A stretch of 64,000 bases of DNA, from contig NZ_JMCC02000004.1 of assembly GCF_000737335.2 (NCBI RefSeq), positions 96,375 to 160,374 of the forward strand. Reading direction: 5' to 3'. A program made the translations under genes and the position numbers. The notes beneath the pieces were generated by a model. That model worked only from the letters and a program-made list of their open reading frames with translations, did not search any database and had not been told where the DNA came from. Below, in pieces: positions 1 to 8,899 of this stretch (the first letter of the stretch is position 1; every line of letters starts with the position of its first letter). This stretch comes from Enhygromyxa salina (lineage in GTDB: Bacteria > Myxococcota_A > Polyangia > Nannocystales > Nannocystaceae).

Positions 1-2675
1 CCCTCGGCGTAGTCGGCGATACCGTCGTCGTCTTCATCGATCAGCGTGGCCTGAATCCCGGTGGTGTCGGCGAAGCTCGGGCCGATCGGGATCGGCAGGG
101 CCGGGGTCACCAGCAAACCACCGACAACCACCGCGACGCGCTCGAGCGTGAGGTCCTCACCATAATCCAGCAGCATCTCGCCACCGCTCTGGGTCTCGAC
201 CACGCTCAGCGGCACGGCCGTGGCGATCGTATTGTCCAAGTCGAATTCCGTCGCCTCGAGGTCGGCGGTTGGCATGTCGACCGTCCACACATAGTCGCCC
301 GCAAGCCGCAGCTGCGGCGCCGCCCCGGTCTGCAGCGGGATCTCCCAGGCGCTCGGCGCCGCGGGGTCCGGGGTCCACAAGGTCTGCTCGCCAAAGCTCT
401 CGAAGCTGGGATCAATGATCACCGTATAGTCCTGCTCGAACGCCAGCGCGGCCTTGGGCGTGAGCTCGAGGTGGCGGGCGTCGGCGCTGAGCTGGCGGGT
501 GACCTCGACCTCGGCCCCGCTCGCGTCGATGAGGGTGACCTTGGCGAGGTTGCCCGCGTCGTTGAACACCGGATGCGAGAACACCACGCCGATCGGCTGA
601 TCAACCGCCATTGTCGTGTTGCCGGCCCGGGGCGAGCTGGTCAAGACCATGAAGTCGCGCGCGGTGAGCTCGAGCAAGAAGCGGTCGAGGGCCGCCCGCT
701 GATCTTCGTCTAGACCGGGATCGCCAAGGCTGCCAAACACGCGTTCGACCGCGTCGTGCAGGGTGGTCGCTTCGCCGCGCTTGAGCCAGACCCCCAAGCG
801 ATAGCTGCCAACCAAGCCGGGCACGTCGGTCACGCCCTCGGTGATGCCCTGCGCCAAGGTTGCGCGTGAGGTGGTCAGCGGCAGGGGATGGCAGGTCGCG
901 CAGCCAGCCTCGTTCTCGTAGATGCGCTTGCCGGCCTCGCCAAGCTCGGACAAGGTCCCGTCGCGGCGCGTGAACTCGTTGGCGGCTGGCGGCGGCATGA
1001 TCGACGCCAGATAGGCCGAGAGCGCGCGGTGCTCTTCGGTGGTTGGCCGCACGCCCACGTTGATGTTGACGGTGAATGCGTAGTTTTCGACGCTGCTCAA
1101 GTAGCCGTCCCAGCCGAGCGGGTAGGTGCCCTCGAGCCAGTAAAATGGCCGGCTGACCCTGCGACCAGCGAACGGACCGGCGTTCCACACCAAGGTGTCC
1201 GAGAGCCCGTCGACGTGACACGAATTGCAGGTCCAGTTCTGGGCATAGTCGCGGCCGGCACCGGTGAAGAAATACTGGCCAGCGGCGACCTCGGCGGGCC
1301 GTGGATCGGTGGTCAGCGCCAACACCTGCGGCGCGGCGTTGGCCGGCGAGATCGCGGTGAGCGAGCTGGCCTGGGCGCCATGGGCATACACCGTGTCGCC
1401 GATCGCCGTCAGGCTGCGTGGACGACCCAGGACCTCGACGCGGTCGAGCTCGGCCAAGGTCTCTGGGTCGAGCGCGATCGCCAGATCAGAGGACTCGGCG
1501 ACGACCCACAGTTGGTTGGCGGCCAGCGTGATCGCGTGCAGGGCGACCGCGTAGCCGCCCGAGCTTGGCTGTCGGCTCAGATCGGCGCGCTGCAGCTCGT
1601 CGCCGGAGGCGGCGTCGAACATGGCGATCTCGTACATGAAGCTGGGCTCGTCGATCGCCGAGAGGTTCGCCTCTGTGTCGTTGCGCAGCCGGCTCATGTA
1701 CAGGCGCTCGCCGTCGGGTGCGAGCGCGAGCGCGGTGATCGTGGTGCCAACATCGAGCCACCAGTCAACGACCTCGCCAGCGGCGGTGTCGATCACGGCG
1801 ACGTCGCGCTCGTCCTCGACCGAGTCCGCCTCGTAGGGGAACCGACCTGGCTGACCCGAGCGATGGCTAGCGACCCACAGCATGCCTTCATCGGCCGACA
1901 GCGCCATCGCGAGCGGGCTGCTGCCGACCTCGATCCGAGCGGTGCGAACGCGGGCCTCGAGGTCGACCACCGCGACCGCGTTCTCGCTCTGCAGCGCGAC
2001 ATAGGCCTGCTTGCCGTCTGCGGTCACGATCACGTTGGCGGGCTCGTCACCGACCCAGATCGCGTCGACCAAGCGCTTGGTCTCCACATCGATCAGCCCC
2101 AGCGTGTCGGCCCCGCGCTGGGCCACGACCGCGAACGTCATCCCCTCCACCCACGCGATCGAGACCGGCCACGGGCCCACGTCGATCTCATCGAGGACCG
2201 CCAGCGTGCTGGGCTCGACTCGCGAGACTGTGGGTGACTGCGCATTGGCGACCCACAGCTCGTCACCGACCGCGGTCAGCGAGTTGGCCGGATAATAATT
2301 GAGGTTGTAGAAGGCGCGGTCGCTGGCAGGAACGACCTCGAGGTCCAGGGTCTCATCGCCGCCCGGCGCCTCGGCCAGGCTGAAGCGGTAGTGGCCCGCA
2401 ACCGTGGGCGTGATCCGCCAGATCCCGTCCTTGCCCTCGACGATCGGATCGGTGCTGGACTCGGGGCGCTCGACGACCGTCCAGCGCAGCTTGGCGCAGC
2501 TCGGGCTGGCGTCAATCACGGGGAGGTAGAAGGTCTCGCCGGCCACGAAGCGCGCGGTCGCTTGGGCCTCGAATCGCTGGGTCAGGCACAGATCCGCGCT
2601 GGGCTCGAAGCACGCGAACAGGCCGACGGAGCTGGCGAGAGCAAGTATAGATAGATTGTTCAATGTTTGCTTCAT
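1..2675 (-). CDS. Diheme MauG/cytochrome c peroxidase-like lipoprotein with YVTN beta-propeller (3' end off window)
   Basis: I translated this minus-strand frame from the ATG at 2675; it stays open to the window edge, so the C-terminus is missing. The N-terminus has a hydrophobic stretch ending in the lipobox LFAC, so it is an exported lipoprotein. An Ig-like segment follows, then repeated YVTN-type propeller blades of the form 'VAVVDLEARVRTARIEVGSS'. The next part carries two c-type heme motifs, CNSCH and CATCH, as in the diheme MauG/CcpA family. After the second heme comes a Big_5-like segment (SPRAGNTTMAVDQPIGVVFS). The family reduces peroxide or oxidises protein or small-molecule substrates in the periplasm; the substrate is unknown here. 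Its architecture parallels the gene at 5507. The absence of a strong Shine-Dalgarno and the palindrome-rich upstream region suggest regulated transcription. Confidence 0.8.
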   Translation of the reverse strand, partial: MKQTLNNLSILALASSVGLFACFEPSADLCLTQRFEAQATARFVAGETFYLPVIDASPSCAKLRWTVVERPESSTDPIVEGKDGIWRITPTVAGHYRFSLAEAPGGDETLDLEVVPASDRAFYNLNYYPANSLTAVGDELWVANAQSPTVSRVEPSTLAVLDEIDVGPWPVSIAWVEGMTFAVVAQRGADTLGLIDVETKRLVDAIWVGDEPANVIVTADGKQAYVALQSENAVAVVDLEARVRTARIEVGSSPLAMALSADEGMLWVASHRSGQPGRFPYEADSVEDERDVAVIDTAAGEVVDWWLDVGTTITALALAPDGERLYMSRLRNDTEANLSAIDEPSFMYEIAMFDAASGDELQRADLSRQPSSGGYAVALHAITLAANQLWVVAESSDLAIALDPETLAELDRVEVLGRPRSLTAIGDTVYAHGAQASSLTAISPANAAPQVLALTTDPRPAEVAAGQYFFTGAGRDYAQNWTCNSCHVDGLSDTLVWNAGPFAGRRVSRPFYWLEGTYPLGWDGYLSSVENYAFTVNINVGVRPTTEEHRALSAYLASIMPPPAANEFTRRDGTLSELGEAGKRIYENEAGCATCHPLPLTTSRATLAQGITEGVTDVPGLVGSYRLGVWLKRGEATTLHDAVERVFGSLGDPGLDEDQRAALDRFLLELTARDFMVLTSSPRAGNTTMAVDQPIGVVFSHPVFNDAGNLAKVTLIDASGAEVEVTRQLSADARHLELTPKAALAFEQDYTVIIDPSFESFGEQTLWTPDPAAPSAWEIPLQTGAAPQLRLAGDYVWTVDMPTADLEATEFDLDNTIATAVPLSVVETQSGGEMLLDYGEDLTLERVAVVVGGLLVTPALPIPIGPSFADTTGIQATLIDEDDDGIADYAE

Positions 2676-2733
2676 GTCGATGGCCTGTGACCTTCACGCA
2701 CCCGTACACGTTCGGGGGCGGTCTATGGCACAA

Positions 2734-2802
2734 TGTATACAATGTTCAAACAGAGTTTGTAAGCCTGCCCGCGGGTGCTGGCTCACAGACAGCTTTGTAC
2801 AA
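2734..2802. promoter_or_regulatory. Cluster of three short palindromes between divergent-facing regions (candidate operators)
   Basis: The 229-bp gap between the starts/ends of the genes at 2675 and 2905 holds three AT-rich palindromes: TGTATACA (2734-2741), CAAACAGAGTTTG (2747-2759) and TTGTACAA (2795-2802). They are the only AT-rich sequence nearby and lie 60-130 bp upstream of the cytochrome lipoprotein start at 2675. They look like operator half-sites or the core of its promoter. No repressor gene is adjacent. Confidence 0.4.
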
Positions 2803-2904
2803 GGTTTGCCCGAGTGCGCGACGTGGGCCCAAGGACGAGCGCCCGCAGCTGCGCATATATCGCCTGCGAGGGTGTTCCGCGCAGTGGTAGTGTGGTCATT
2901 CGAC

Positions 2905-3750
2905 TCAGCGCGAGGCGAGGCGCACTTCGCCCTTGCCCGCGCGCTTGACCTCGTACATCAGTGCGTCGGCCTGGTGGAGCATGGCGTCGGCGGACTCGGG
3001 CGGGGTGTCGAAGCAGGCCACGCCGATGCTGAATCCGATCGGGTACGAGGTCTGTGCGGGGATCGTGGCGAGCGCACGGTCGAGCTTCGCTACGACCAGC
3101 TGGGCCGCCTCGACGCCTGCGCCGGGTAGCAGGACCGCAAACTCGTCGCCGCCGAGGCGCGCCGCGACATCGGTGGCGCGCAGGTCCTGGCCCAAGCACT
3201 GACCGATGCGGACCAGCAGGGCATCGCCAGCGCTGTGTCCGAACTGGTCGTTGACCGCCTTGAAGTTGTCGACGTCGACATAGATGACGCTCAGCGCCTC
3301 GGCTTGGCGTCGGGCACGGAAGATCTCGCGCTCGGCGGCTTCGTGAAACGCGCGGGAGTTCGAGAGGCCGGTGAGCGAGTCGACGCGGGCAAGCTCGCTC
3401 GCGGCCCGCAGCGCATCTTGAAGGCTGGATAGGATCAGGACGAGGGTGACGAACACGCCCAGCCGCGTGAGGGTGTTGAAGGCCAAGATCCAGTCGGCCG
3501 AGTACGCCATCCCGCCCAACGCCTCGGCCACCAGCCACGCCCCGCCCGACAAGCTGGCGACGAAGAGGCCCAAGCTCCGACCCGCACACCAGGTGACCAA
3601 GACGATCGGCAGAAAGTAGAAGATCGAGAACGACAGCTCGGCGCCTGTCAGGTAGTCGGCGGCGCACACCCCGATCGTCAGCCCGATGCCTGCGACGAGC
3701 GCGGGGCCCGGGGAGAGGGCGAGGCCCTTGCTGGTTGGCGGTGACGGCAC
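2905..3750 (-). CDS. Membrane-bound diguanylate cyclase (GGDEF)
   Basis: About 281 residues. The first ~110 residues are hydrophobic and predict about four membrane segments; the remainder is a GGDEF domain that would make cyclic di-GMP from two GTP. The active-site motif is intact (ARLGGDEF), and an RATD sequence five residues upstream matches the RxxD inhibitory I-site, so product feedback is likely. The region between, LTGLSNSRAFHE, is the usual start of the GGDEF fold. I chose a GTG start at 3750 because the upstream open frame continues antisense to the radical SAM gene and has no membrane-protein character. No input sensor domain other than the membrane segments is visible. Confidence 0.85.
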   Translation of the reverse strand: MPSPPTSKGLALSPGPALVAGIGLTIGVCAADYLTGAELSFSIFYFLPIVLVTWCAGRSLGLFVASLSGGAWLVAEALGGMAYSADWILAFNTLTRLGVFVTLVLILSSLQDALRAASELARVDSLTGLSNSRAFHEAAEREIFRARRQAEALSVIYVDVDNFKAVNDQFGHSAGDALLVRIGQCLGQDLRATDVAARLGGDEFAVLLPGAGVEAAQLVVAKLDRALATIPAQTSYPIGFSIGVACFDTPPESADAMLHQADALMYEVKRAGKGEVRLASR

Positions 3751-3945
3751 GTGGCGGTGATCTTGGGTTCGAGCGCTGCGGCCAGCAAGCCTATCCCAAC
3801 CCGTGATGAGGCGCCTGCGTGCGGGCAAAAAACCTCGTGAGCTGTTGCAGCGCGCGCGAGCCGTTTTCCCGGCTCTTGGGTGGCATTCGTGGGCAAGTGC
3901 ACCCGGAACTGCAGCGTCGCCGGAATTGCGGCATGCTCGGCCAAC

Positions 3946-5121
3946 GTGGATCTGCGTGACTACCTGTTGGCGCTGATGCAGCCGCTCGCGCCAGGCGACG
4001 AGCTCGAGTCTGGTCTGCGCTTCACCAGCGCGTCTACGGAGCTCGGTCTGCGCCTGACCTTCCTCGTTGACGAGCGCGACGAGGTCCACGTCGAGGTGGG
4101 ACCGCGCGAGCTCGGGCTGAAGTACGCGGCTCGCAGCGAGCGCTTGTCGTTTGCGTACCGCGACGGTGGTGCGGATCACGTCGACCAAAAGCTGGGCTTT
4201 CGCGTGTGTCAGACGGTGGCTCGCCACGTTGGCGCGCGCGAGGCCGAGGTGCTCGAGCGCCTGTCGGTCCACACCGAGACCACGGACACCCAGAGCGCCG
4301 CGCGGATCCGGGAGATCAACAGCACGCGGCTGCTCGAGCTCGCGGGGCTGCCAACCGAGCGCTTCTACACGCTCAGCCCCTACCTTGGCTGCCTGATCGG
4401 GTGTCGATTTTGCTACGCACAGTCGCGCCTCGATCCAATGCGTGCGCTGCTCCGACTTCCGCAGATCCCCTGGGGGTCCTACGTCGACGTGCGGATCAAC
4501 GCTCCAGAGCTGCTTGAGCGCGAGCTGCGAGAGCTGCCGCGTCACGTCATCAAGTTCTGTCCGATCGTCTCGGATCCCTATCAGGCCGTAGAGAAGCGGT
4601 TTGAGCTCACGCGCCGCTGCCTGCAGGTGATTGCGAGCGCCGAAGATCCGCCGCCAACCCTCATCATGACCCGCTCAACCCTGATCCTGCGCGATCTAGA
4701 GCTGCTGCGCGAGGTCCCGCATGCGTGGGTGGGTGCGTCAATTCCAACCCTCGACGACGAGGTCCGCAAGCACTTCGAGCCCCGGGCCGCGAGCGTTCCA
4801 GAGCGACTGGACATGCTGCGCCAGTTCAAGCAGGCCGGGGTCCAGCGCTGCGTGGTCGTACAGCCGATGCTCCCCGGCGATCCCATCGCGCTCGCCAACG
4901 CCCTCGCCGAGGTCGTCGACTCGGTGAGCATCGGGGTGTTGCGCGGCGAGATGGGGGCAAAGCAAGACTTCGCGGATCCGCGGTTTTCGCATGCGCGCGA
5001 TGAGGACTGGCAGCGGCAAAAGGCGTTTGCCCTGCGCGACGCGCTCGAGGATCGCGGCGTGAACGTGTGGGTCAGCGAGCTCCCCCCCGCGATCAGCGAT
5101 TGGAAACCGGCCACCGCTTGA
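3946..5121 (+). CDS. Radical SAM protein, spore-photoproduct-lyase-like
   Basis: 391 residues from the GTG at 3946. The radical SAM cluster motif CLIGCRFC (CxxxCxxC, Cys149/153/156) sits after a ~145-residue N-terminal region and is preceded by TLSPYLG, as in SPL-like (SplB/Rv2578c type) radical SAM proteins. Downstream blocks such as IKFCPIVSDPYQAVE and TLIMTRSTLILRDLELL also fit that group. It would bind a 4Fe-4S cluster and cleave S-adenosylmethionine; the substrate is unknown, and true DNA photoproduct repair is not established for these homologues. A -10-like CATGCT ends 8 nt before the GTG. An alternative in-frame GTG lies at 3880. It is divergent from the diguanylate cyclase. Confidence 0.75.
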   Translation: MDLRDYLLALMQPLAPGDELESGLRFTSASTELGLRLTFLVDERDEVHVEVGPRELGLKYAARSERLSFAYRDGGADHVDQKLGFRVCQTVARHVGAREAEVLERLSVHTETTDTQSAARIREINSTRLLELAGLPTERFYTLSPYLGCLIGCRFCYAQSRLDPMRALLRLPQIPWGSYVDVRINAPELLERELRELPRHVIKFCPIVSDPYQAVEKRFELTRRCLQVIASAEDPPPTLIMTRSTLILRDLELLREVPHAWVGASIPTLDDEVRKHFEPRAASVPERLDMLRQFKQAGVQRCVVVQPMLPGDPIALANALAEVVDSVSIGVLRGEMGAKQDFADPRFSHARDEDWQRQKAFALRDALEDRGVNVWVSELPPAISDWKPATA

Positions 5122-5506
5122 TTGAGTGGTGTGGTCACCAGTAGCGTGTTTGGGATTGGGTCGTGACGCGGGCGGGTCCGCGCTGCGTGGATTGAGCAGA
5201 GTTGCTGGAATGCGACAGAAGTGAAGGTATTGAGAATCAAACTGGTCGTTTTGCCAGTGGGTGTTTTGACCACATGTGCTGAAGGTTGCGAGCGGCAGAA
5301 ACCCGAGTTTGGCTGCGGGCTTCACGTTCTAGTCGTTTTTGTCCAGCACGGCATGTGTCGTTCCCGCTGGTCGAATCCGCACAAAACCGCGAATTCGCGC
5401 AGCGTGCTCCGCCCATCCCAATGCCAGTGCGCGCGGGCGGTGAGTGGTACGAATTAGCCGAAAATGGAGCTAGTCAGTCCAACTGTTAATCGGTACACTT
5501 CGCGGG
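5122..5506. other. Intergenic stretch, 385 bp, no supported gene
   Basis: The region between the radical SAM gene and the beta-propeller cytochrome is noticeably less GC-rich than its surroundings and contains no convincing coding sequence. A GTG-started frame from 5221 begins with a hydrophobic, lipoprotein-like stretch but quickly loses protein character. The end of the region holds the putative promoter of the gene at 5507. Confidence 0.5.
5494..5499 (+). promoter_or_regulatory. Putative -10 element for a leaderless transcript
   Basis: TACACT ends 7 nt before the ATG at 5507, with no Shine-Dalgarno between them. With usual -10 to start spacing, transcription would begin at or next to the start codon. 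Confidence 0.5.
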
Positions 5507-8269
5507 ATGGTACATCGCCCGCTGTTGCTCCCGATCCTGTCGGCTACGTTGCTCTTCGCAGCGACCTCCACTGTGGCTCGAGCAGCGCCCCCGGCATTTA
5601 CCGCATTCGAGAGCGGCCAGGTACGTCCGCTGGCGCTCTCACCCAATGGCAAGCGCCTGTTCGTGGTCAATACCCCGGACAATCGACTCGAGATATATAA
5701 GGTAAAGAAAAGCGGTCTTCAGCACCAGGCGTCCGTGCCCGTCGGGCTCGAGCCGGTCGCGGTCGCGGTTCGATCAAACAATGAAGTCTGGGTCGTCAAC
5801 CATTTATCCGACAGCGTGAGTGTGGTCGCCGTGAATGGGGCGGTTCCGCACGTGCAGCGCACCTTATATGTAGGCGATGAGCCAAACGATATCGTGTTTG
5901 CTGGCCCTGGCGGGTCACGTGCATTCATCAGCGCAGCACACCGCGGCCAAAACGCGCCTTTCGATCCACAGCTGACCACGCCCAGCGTCGGTCGAGCCGA
6001 CGTGTGGGTGTTTGACGCCAACAACCTGGGTGCCGGGCCAGGCGGTACGCCGCTGTCGATCGTGAACCTCTTTAGTGACGTGCCGCGTGCGCTCGCCGTT
6101 GATGCTTCCGGTACCAAGGTCTACGCGGCCGCCCTGAACTCGGGCAACCAAACCGCGATTGTCCCGCTGGCGCTGGTTCCCGACACGGGTGAAGCCAACG
6201 GGGGGGTCCCGCTGCCCAACGTCAACCACGCCGGGGCCCCCGAGCCGGACATGAGCCTGATCGTCAAGTTTGATGGTGACCACTGGGTCGACGAGCTCGG
6301 GCGGGTCTGGGACGACCAGATCAGGTTCAACCTGCCCGACAAGGACGTGTTCGTGATCAACGCCAGCGCGCCCGTGCCCGCGCTGCTGCCGGGCGACGCT
6401 GGATTCTTCGCCCATGTTGGCACCACCTTGTTCAACATGATCGTCAACCCGGTCAACGGGAAGGTCTACGTCACCAACACCGAAGCGCGCAATCATGTCC
6501 GGTTCGAGGGGGTGGGCACCTTCGCCGACACCACAGTGCGCGGTCACCTCGTCGACAACCGGATCACGGTGCTCGATGGCGACGGCGCCCACCCGCGCCT
6601 GCTCAACAAGCACCTCGACTACGACAGCGGCTTTGAGCCAATCGGCAACGCGGATTCGCAGCTAAGCGTGTCGCAGCCGTTGGGCATGGCGATCACGGGT
6701 GACGGCGAAGTGCTCTACACGGCGGTGCTCGGCAACGACAAGGTCGCCGTCTACTACACCGCCGAGATCGAGGACGACATGTTCTACCCGGACGCCGTCG
6801 ACCAGATCCCGGTCAGCGGCGGCGGGCCAACGGGCGTGGTCCTCGACGAGGCCAACGATCGGCTCTACGTCATGACCCGGTTCGACAACGGCATCTCGAT
6901 CGTCGACACGGAGTTGATGGAGGAGGTCGACCACCTCTCCATGCACAACCCCGAGCCGGACTCAATCACTATCGGGCGCCGCATGCTCTACGACGCCGCG
7001 TTGACCTCGAGCCGGGGCGATCAGTCTTGCGCCTCCTGCCACATCTTTGGCGACAAGGACGAGCTCGCGTGGGACCTTGGCGACCCGGACGGCGACGTCA
7101 CCCCGACGCCCAGCAACGCCTTGACCACGCTTGGGGTTGGCGACGTCGACTATCACCCAATGAAGGGGCCGATGACGACCCAGAGCCTGCGCGGGCTCGA
7201 CAATCACGGGCCCATGCACTGGCGCGGCGACCGAAACGGGAAGGACCTTGGCCCGTCTGTGCAGCCCGATGGGGGCGCGTTCAGCGAGGTGGCGGCGTTC
7301 AACACGTTCAATGTGGCGTTTGTCGGCCTGGTCGGGCGTGACGAGGAGCTGACCCCGGCCCAGATGCAGGCGTTCACGGATTTTCAGCTGCAGGTGATGT
7401 ACCCGCCCAACCCGATCCGCGCGCTCGACAACACGCTCAACGCCGATCAGCTCGAGGGCGAGGAGTTCTTCAACAACGCCCTGGCGTTTAACAACGCCTT
7501 CGTCGACGGCGTGGACTTCACCTGCTCGGACTGCCACGTCATCGATCCGCAGGGCAACGCGGAGTATGGGGTCGAGCGACCCGGGTTCTTCGGTGGCGAC
7601 GGCCAGCTCATCCACGCCGAGTTCTCGCAGACCTTCAAGACCCCCCAGCTGCGCAACCTCTACACCAAGGTCGGCACCTTCGGGTTCCCGGACGGCGACC
7701 CGGTCTTCAACTCGCCTGGCACGGTGTACTACGACCCGAGCCATCAGGGCGATCAAATCCGTTCGTTTGGCTTCACCCACGACGGCTCGAAGGACACGCC
7801 CATGCGCTTCTTCAACGCCTTCGCGCTGACCCCCACCGGGTTCCTGGACTTCGAGAAGATGCGCAAGGTCGCCGAGTTCATCTTTGCGATGGACTCGAAC
7901 CTCAAGCCGATCGTCGGCCAGCAGGTCACGCGCACCAAGCACAACGGCGCACAAGTGGCGGCGCGGATCGATCTGCTCACGGCGCGGGCGGACGCGGGCG
8001 AGTGCGAGCTGATCGCCAAGACCCGCCTGGGCCCGATCGAGCTCGGCCTCTACTACAGCGGCGGCGGCTACACGACGAGCTTCGCGGCGCTGCCGGATCT
8101 GTTTGAGGCCCAGGTCTTGGCCATGGCCAAGTGGACGCCGGTCACCTTTACCTGCGTACCGCCTGGCTCGGGTGAGCGGCTTGGGGTCGATCGTGACGGT
8201 GATGGCCACCGTGACGGCGACGAGCTGATCGCCGGCAGCGATCCGGCCGACGCCTGGGACACCCCGTAG
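5507..8269 (+). CDS. Secreted YVTN beta-propeller / diheme cytochrome c peroxidase-like (MauG-type) protein
   Basis: 920 residues. A signal peptide (MVHRPLLLPILSATLLFAATSTVARA) is followed by a long beta-propeller of YVTN-type blades (about residues 35-480), then a diheme MauG/CcpA-like region with CASCH near residue 508 and CSDCH near residue 670. The last residues form a calcium-binding, thrombospondin-type-3-like motif (GVDRDGDGHRDGDELIAGSDP). This fits a periplasmic or surface redox enzyme; such propeller-MauG fusions are common in myxobacteria, but substrates are not known. It is monocistronic, bounded downstream by a strong hairpin at 8298. The partial protein at 1-2675 has the same overall design but is a lipoprotein. 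Confidence 0.85.
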   Translation: MVHRPLLLPILSATLLFAATSTVARAAPPAFTAFESGQVRPLALSPNGKRLFVVNTPDNRLEIYKVKKSGLQHQASVPVGLEPVAVAVRSNNEVWVVNHLSDSVSVVAVNGAVPHVQRTLYVGDEPNDIVFAGPGGSRAFISAAHRGQNAPFDPQLTTPSVGRADVWVFDANNLGAGPGGTPLSIVNLFSDVPRALAVDASGTKVYAAALNSGNQTAIVPLALVPDTGEANGGVPLPNVNHAGAPEPDMSLIVKFDGDHWVDELGRVWDDQIRFNLPDKDVFVINASAPVPALLPGDAGFFAHVGTTLFNMIVNPVNGKVYVTNTEARNHVRFEGVGTFADTTVRGHLVDNRITVLDGDGAHPRLLNKHLDYDSGFEPIGNADSQLSVSQPLGMAITGDGEVLYTAVLGNDKVAVYYTAEIEDDMFYPDAVDQIPVSGGGPTGVVLDEANDRLYVMTRFDNGISIVDTELMEEVDHLSMHNPEPDSITIGRRMLYDAALTSSRGDQSCASCHIFGDKDELAWDLGDPDGDVTPTPSNALTTLGVGDVDYHPMKGPMTTQSLRGLDNHGPMHWRGDRNGKDLGPSVQPDGGAFSEVAAFNTFNVAFVGLVGRDEELTPAQMQAFTDFQLQVMYPPNPIRALDNTLNADQLEGEEFFNNALAFNNAFVDGVDFTCSDCHVIDPQGNAEYGVERPGFFGGDGQLIHAEFSQTFKTPQLRNLYTKVGTFGFPDGDPVFNSPGTVYYDPSHQGDQIRSFGFTHDGSKDTPMRFFNAFALTPTGFLDFEKMRKVAEFIFAMDSNLKPIVGQQVTRTKHNGAQVAARIDLLTARADAGECELIAKTRLGPIELGLYYSGGGYTTSFAALPDLFEAQVLAMAKWTPVTFTCVPPGSGERLGVDRDGDGHRDGDELIAGSDPADAWDTP

Positions 8270-8297
8270 GCTCTGGCGGTCCGGCGATCGTGTTCGC

Positions 8298-8325
8298 AGC
8301 TCGGGCGAGGCGTCTCGCCCGAGCT
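8298..8325. terminator. Perfect hairpin between convergent genes (bidirectional terminator)
   Basis: A 12-bp perfect stem (AGCTCGGGCGAG with its complement) and a 4-nt GCGT loop lie midway between the convergent gene ends at 8269 and 8345. There is no clear U-tract on either side. Confidence 0.65.
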
Positions 8326-8344
8326 GAAACACCCAATCACCAGG

Positions 8345-8863
8345 TCACCAGCTCACATAGTAGGTGCAGGCTGGGTCGCCATTGTCGATGCAGCCGTCGG
8401 CGTGCTCGATCAGGGCCCGGGCGCCGTAGCGTGAGCAGGAGCCCTCGATGATCCCGATGTGGAGCGCACACGGGAACTTGGGGCTGAACTCCAGCATCGC
8501 GCTGTGATCGTCGTCGATCGTGCAGCTGATCTTGCCAACGTTGGGCCCGCGGGCGTTGAGCCGGTAGGCGTGGTCCAGGCTCATCAGCAGGGTCTGGATA
8601 CCGTCGATGTTGGGCGGGAACTCGGCGGTCTCGACCATCTTCTTGCCGACCTCCATGATCGCCCCGCGGCCCACTTCGGCCTCGATCTTGAAGTACAGCG
8701 CGCTCGCCCAGCCAAAGTCGTACCAGCGCTCTGGATCGATTTGATCCACGCCAGCATCGGACAACAACTTATTGATGATGGCCTCCGAGTGCCCGAGGGC
8801 GAGGATGAACGAGTTGAGCGCGGCCCCGTTGTATTCCTGTTTGTCCATGGTCATCTCGGTCAT
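8345..8863 (-). CDS. V4R/heme-NO-binding-like small sensor protein
   Basis: 172 residues, soluble, no signal peptide. The C-terminal half resembles the V4R (4-vinyl reductase-like) small-molecule-binding fold: CALHIGIIEG, then ...EHADGCIDNGDPACTYYVSW, with the paired cysteines typical of the end of that domain. The first half resembles the helical part of myxobacterial V4R/heme-NO-like sensors. The start at 8863 is set by an AGGAG 7 nt upstream; an ATG at 8899 exists but lacks this. It follows the STAS gene by 36 nt on the same strand, so the pair is probably co-transcribed and may act in one sensory pathway. The ligand is unknown. Confidence 0.5.
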   Translation of the reverse strand: MTEMTMDKQEYNGAALNSFILALGHSEAIINKLLSDAGVDQIDPERWYDFGWASALYFKIEAEVGRGAIMEVGKKMVETAEFPPNIDGIQTLLMSLDHAYRLNARGPNVGKISCTIDDDHSAMLEFSPKFPCALHIGIIEGSCSRYGARALIEHADGCIDNGDPACTYYVSW

Positions 8864-8899
8864 CTCGGTTCTCCTGGTTCTCTTGGTTCTGGCGAGCAT

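Noticed and set aside
3751..4545. Open reading frame continuing upstream of the diguanylate cyclase for about 265 codons
   Set aside because: It is antisense to the radical SAM gene and lacks protein-like sequence until the membrane segments begin.
5221..5457. Possible small lipoprotein gene in the 5.1-5.5 kb gap
   Set aside because: Only the first ~20 codons look like a signal peptide; no proper lipobox and the rest is not protein-like.
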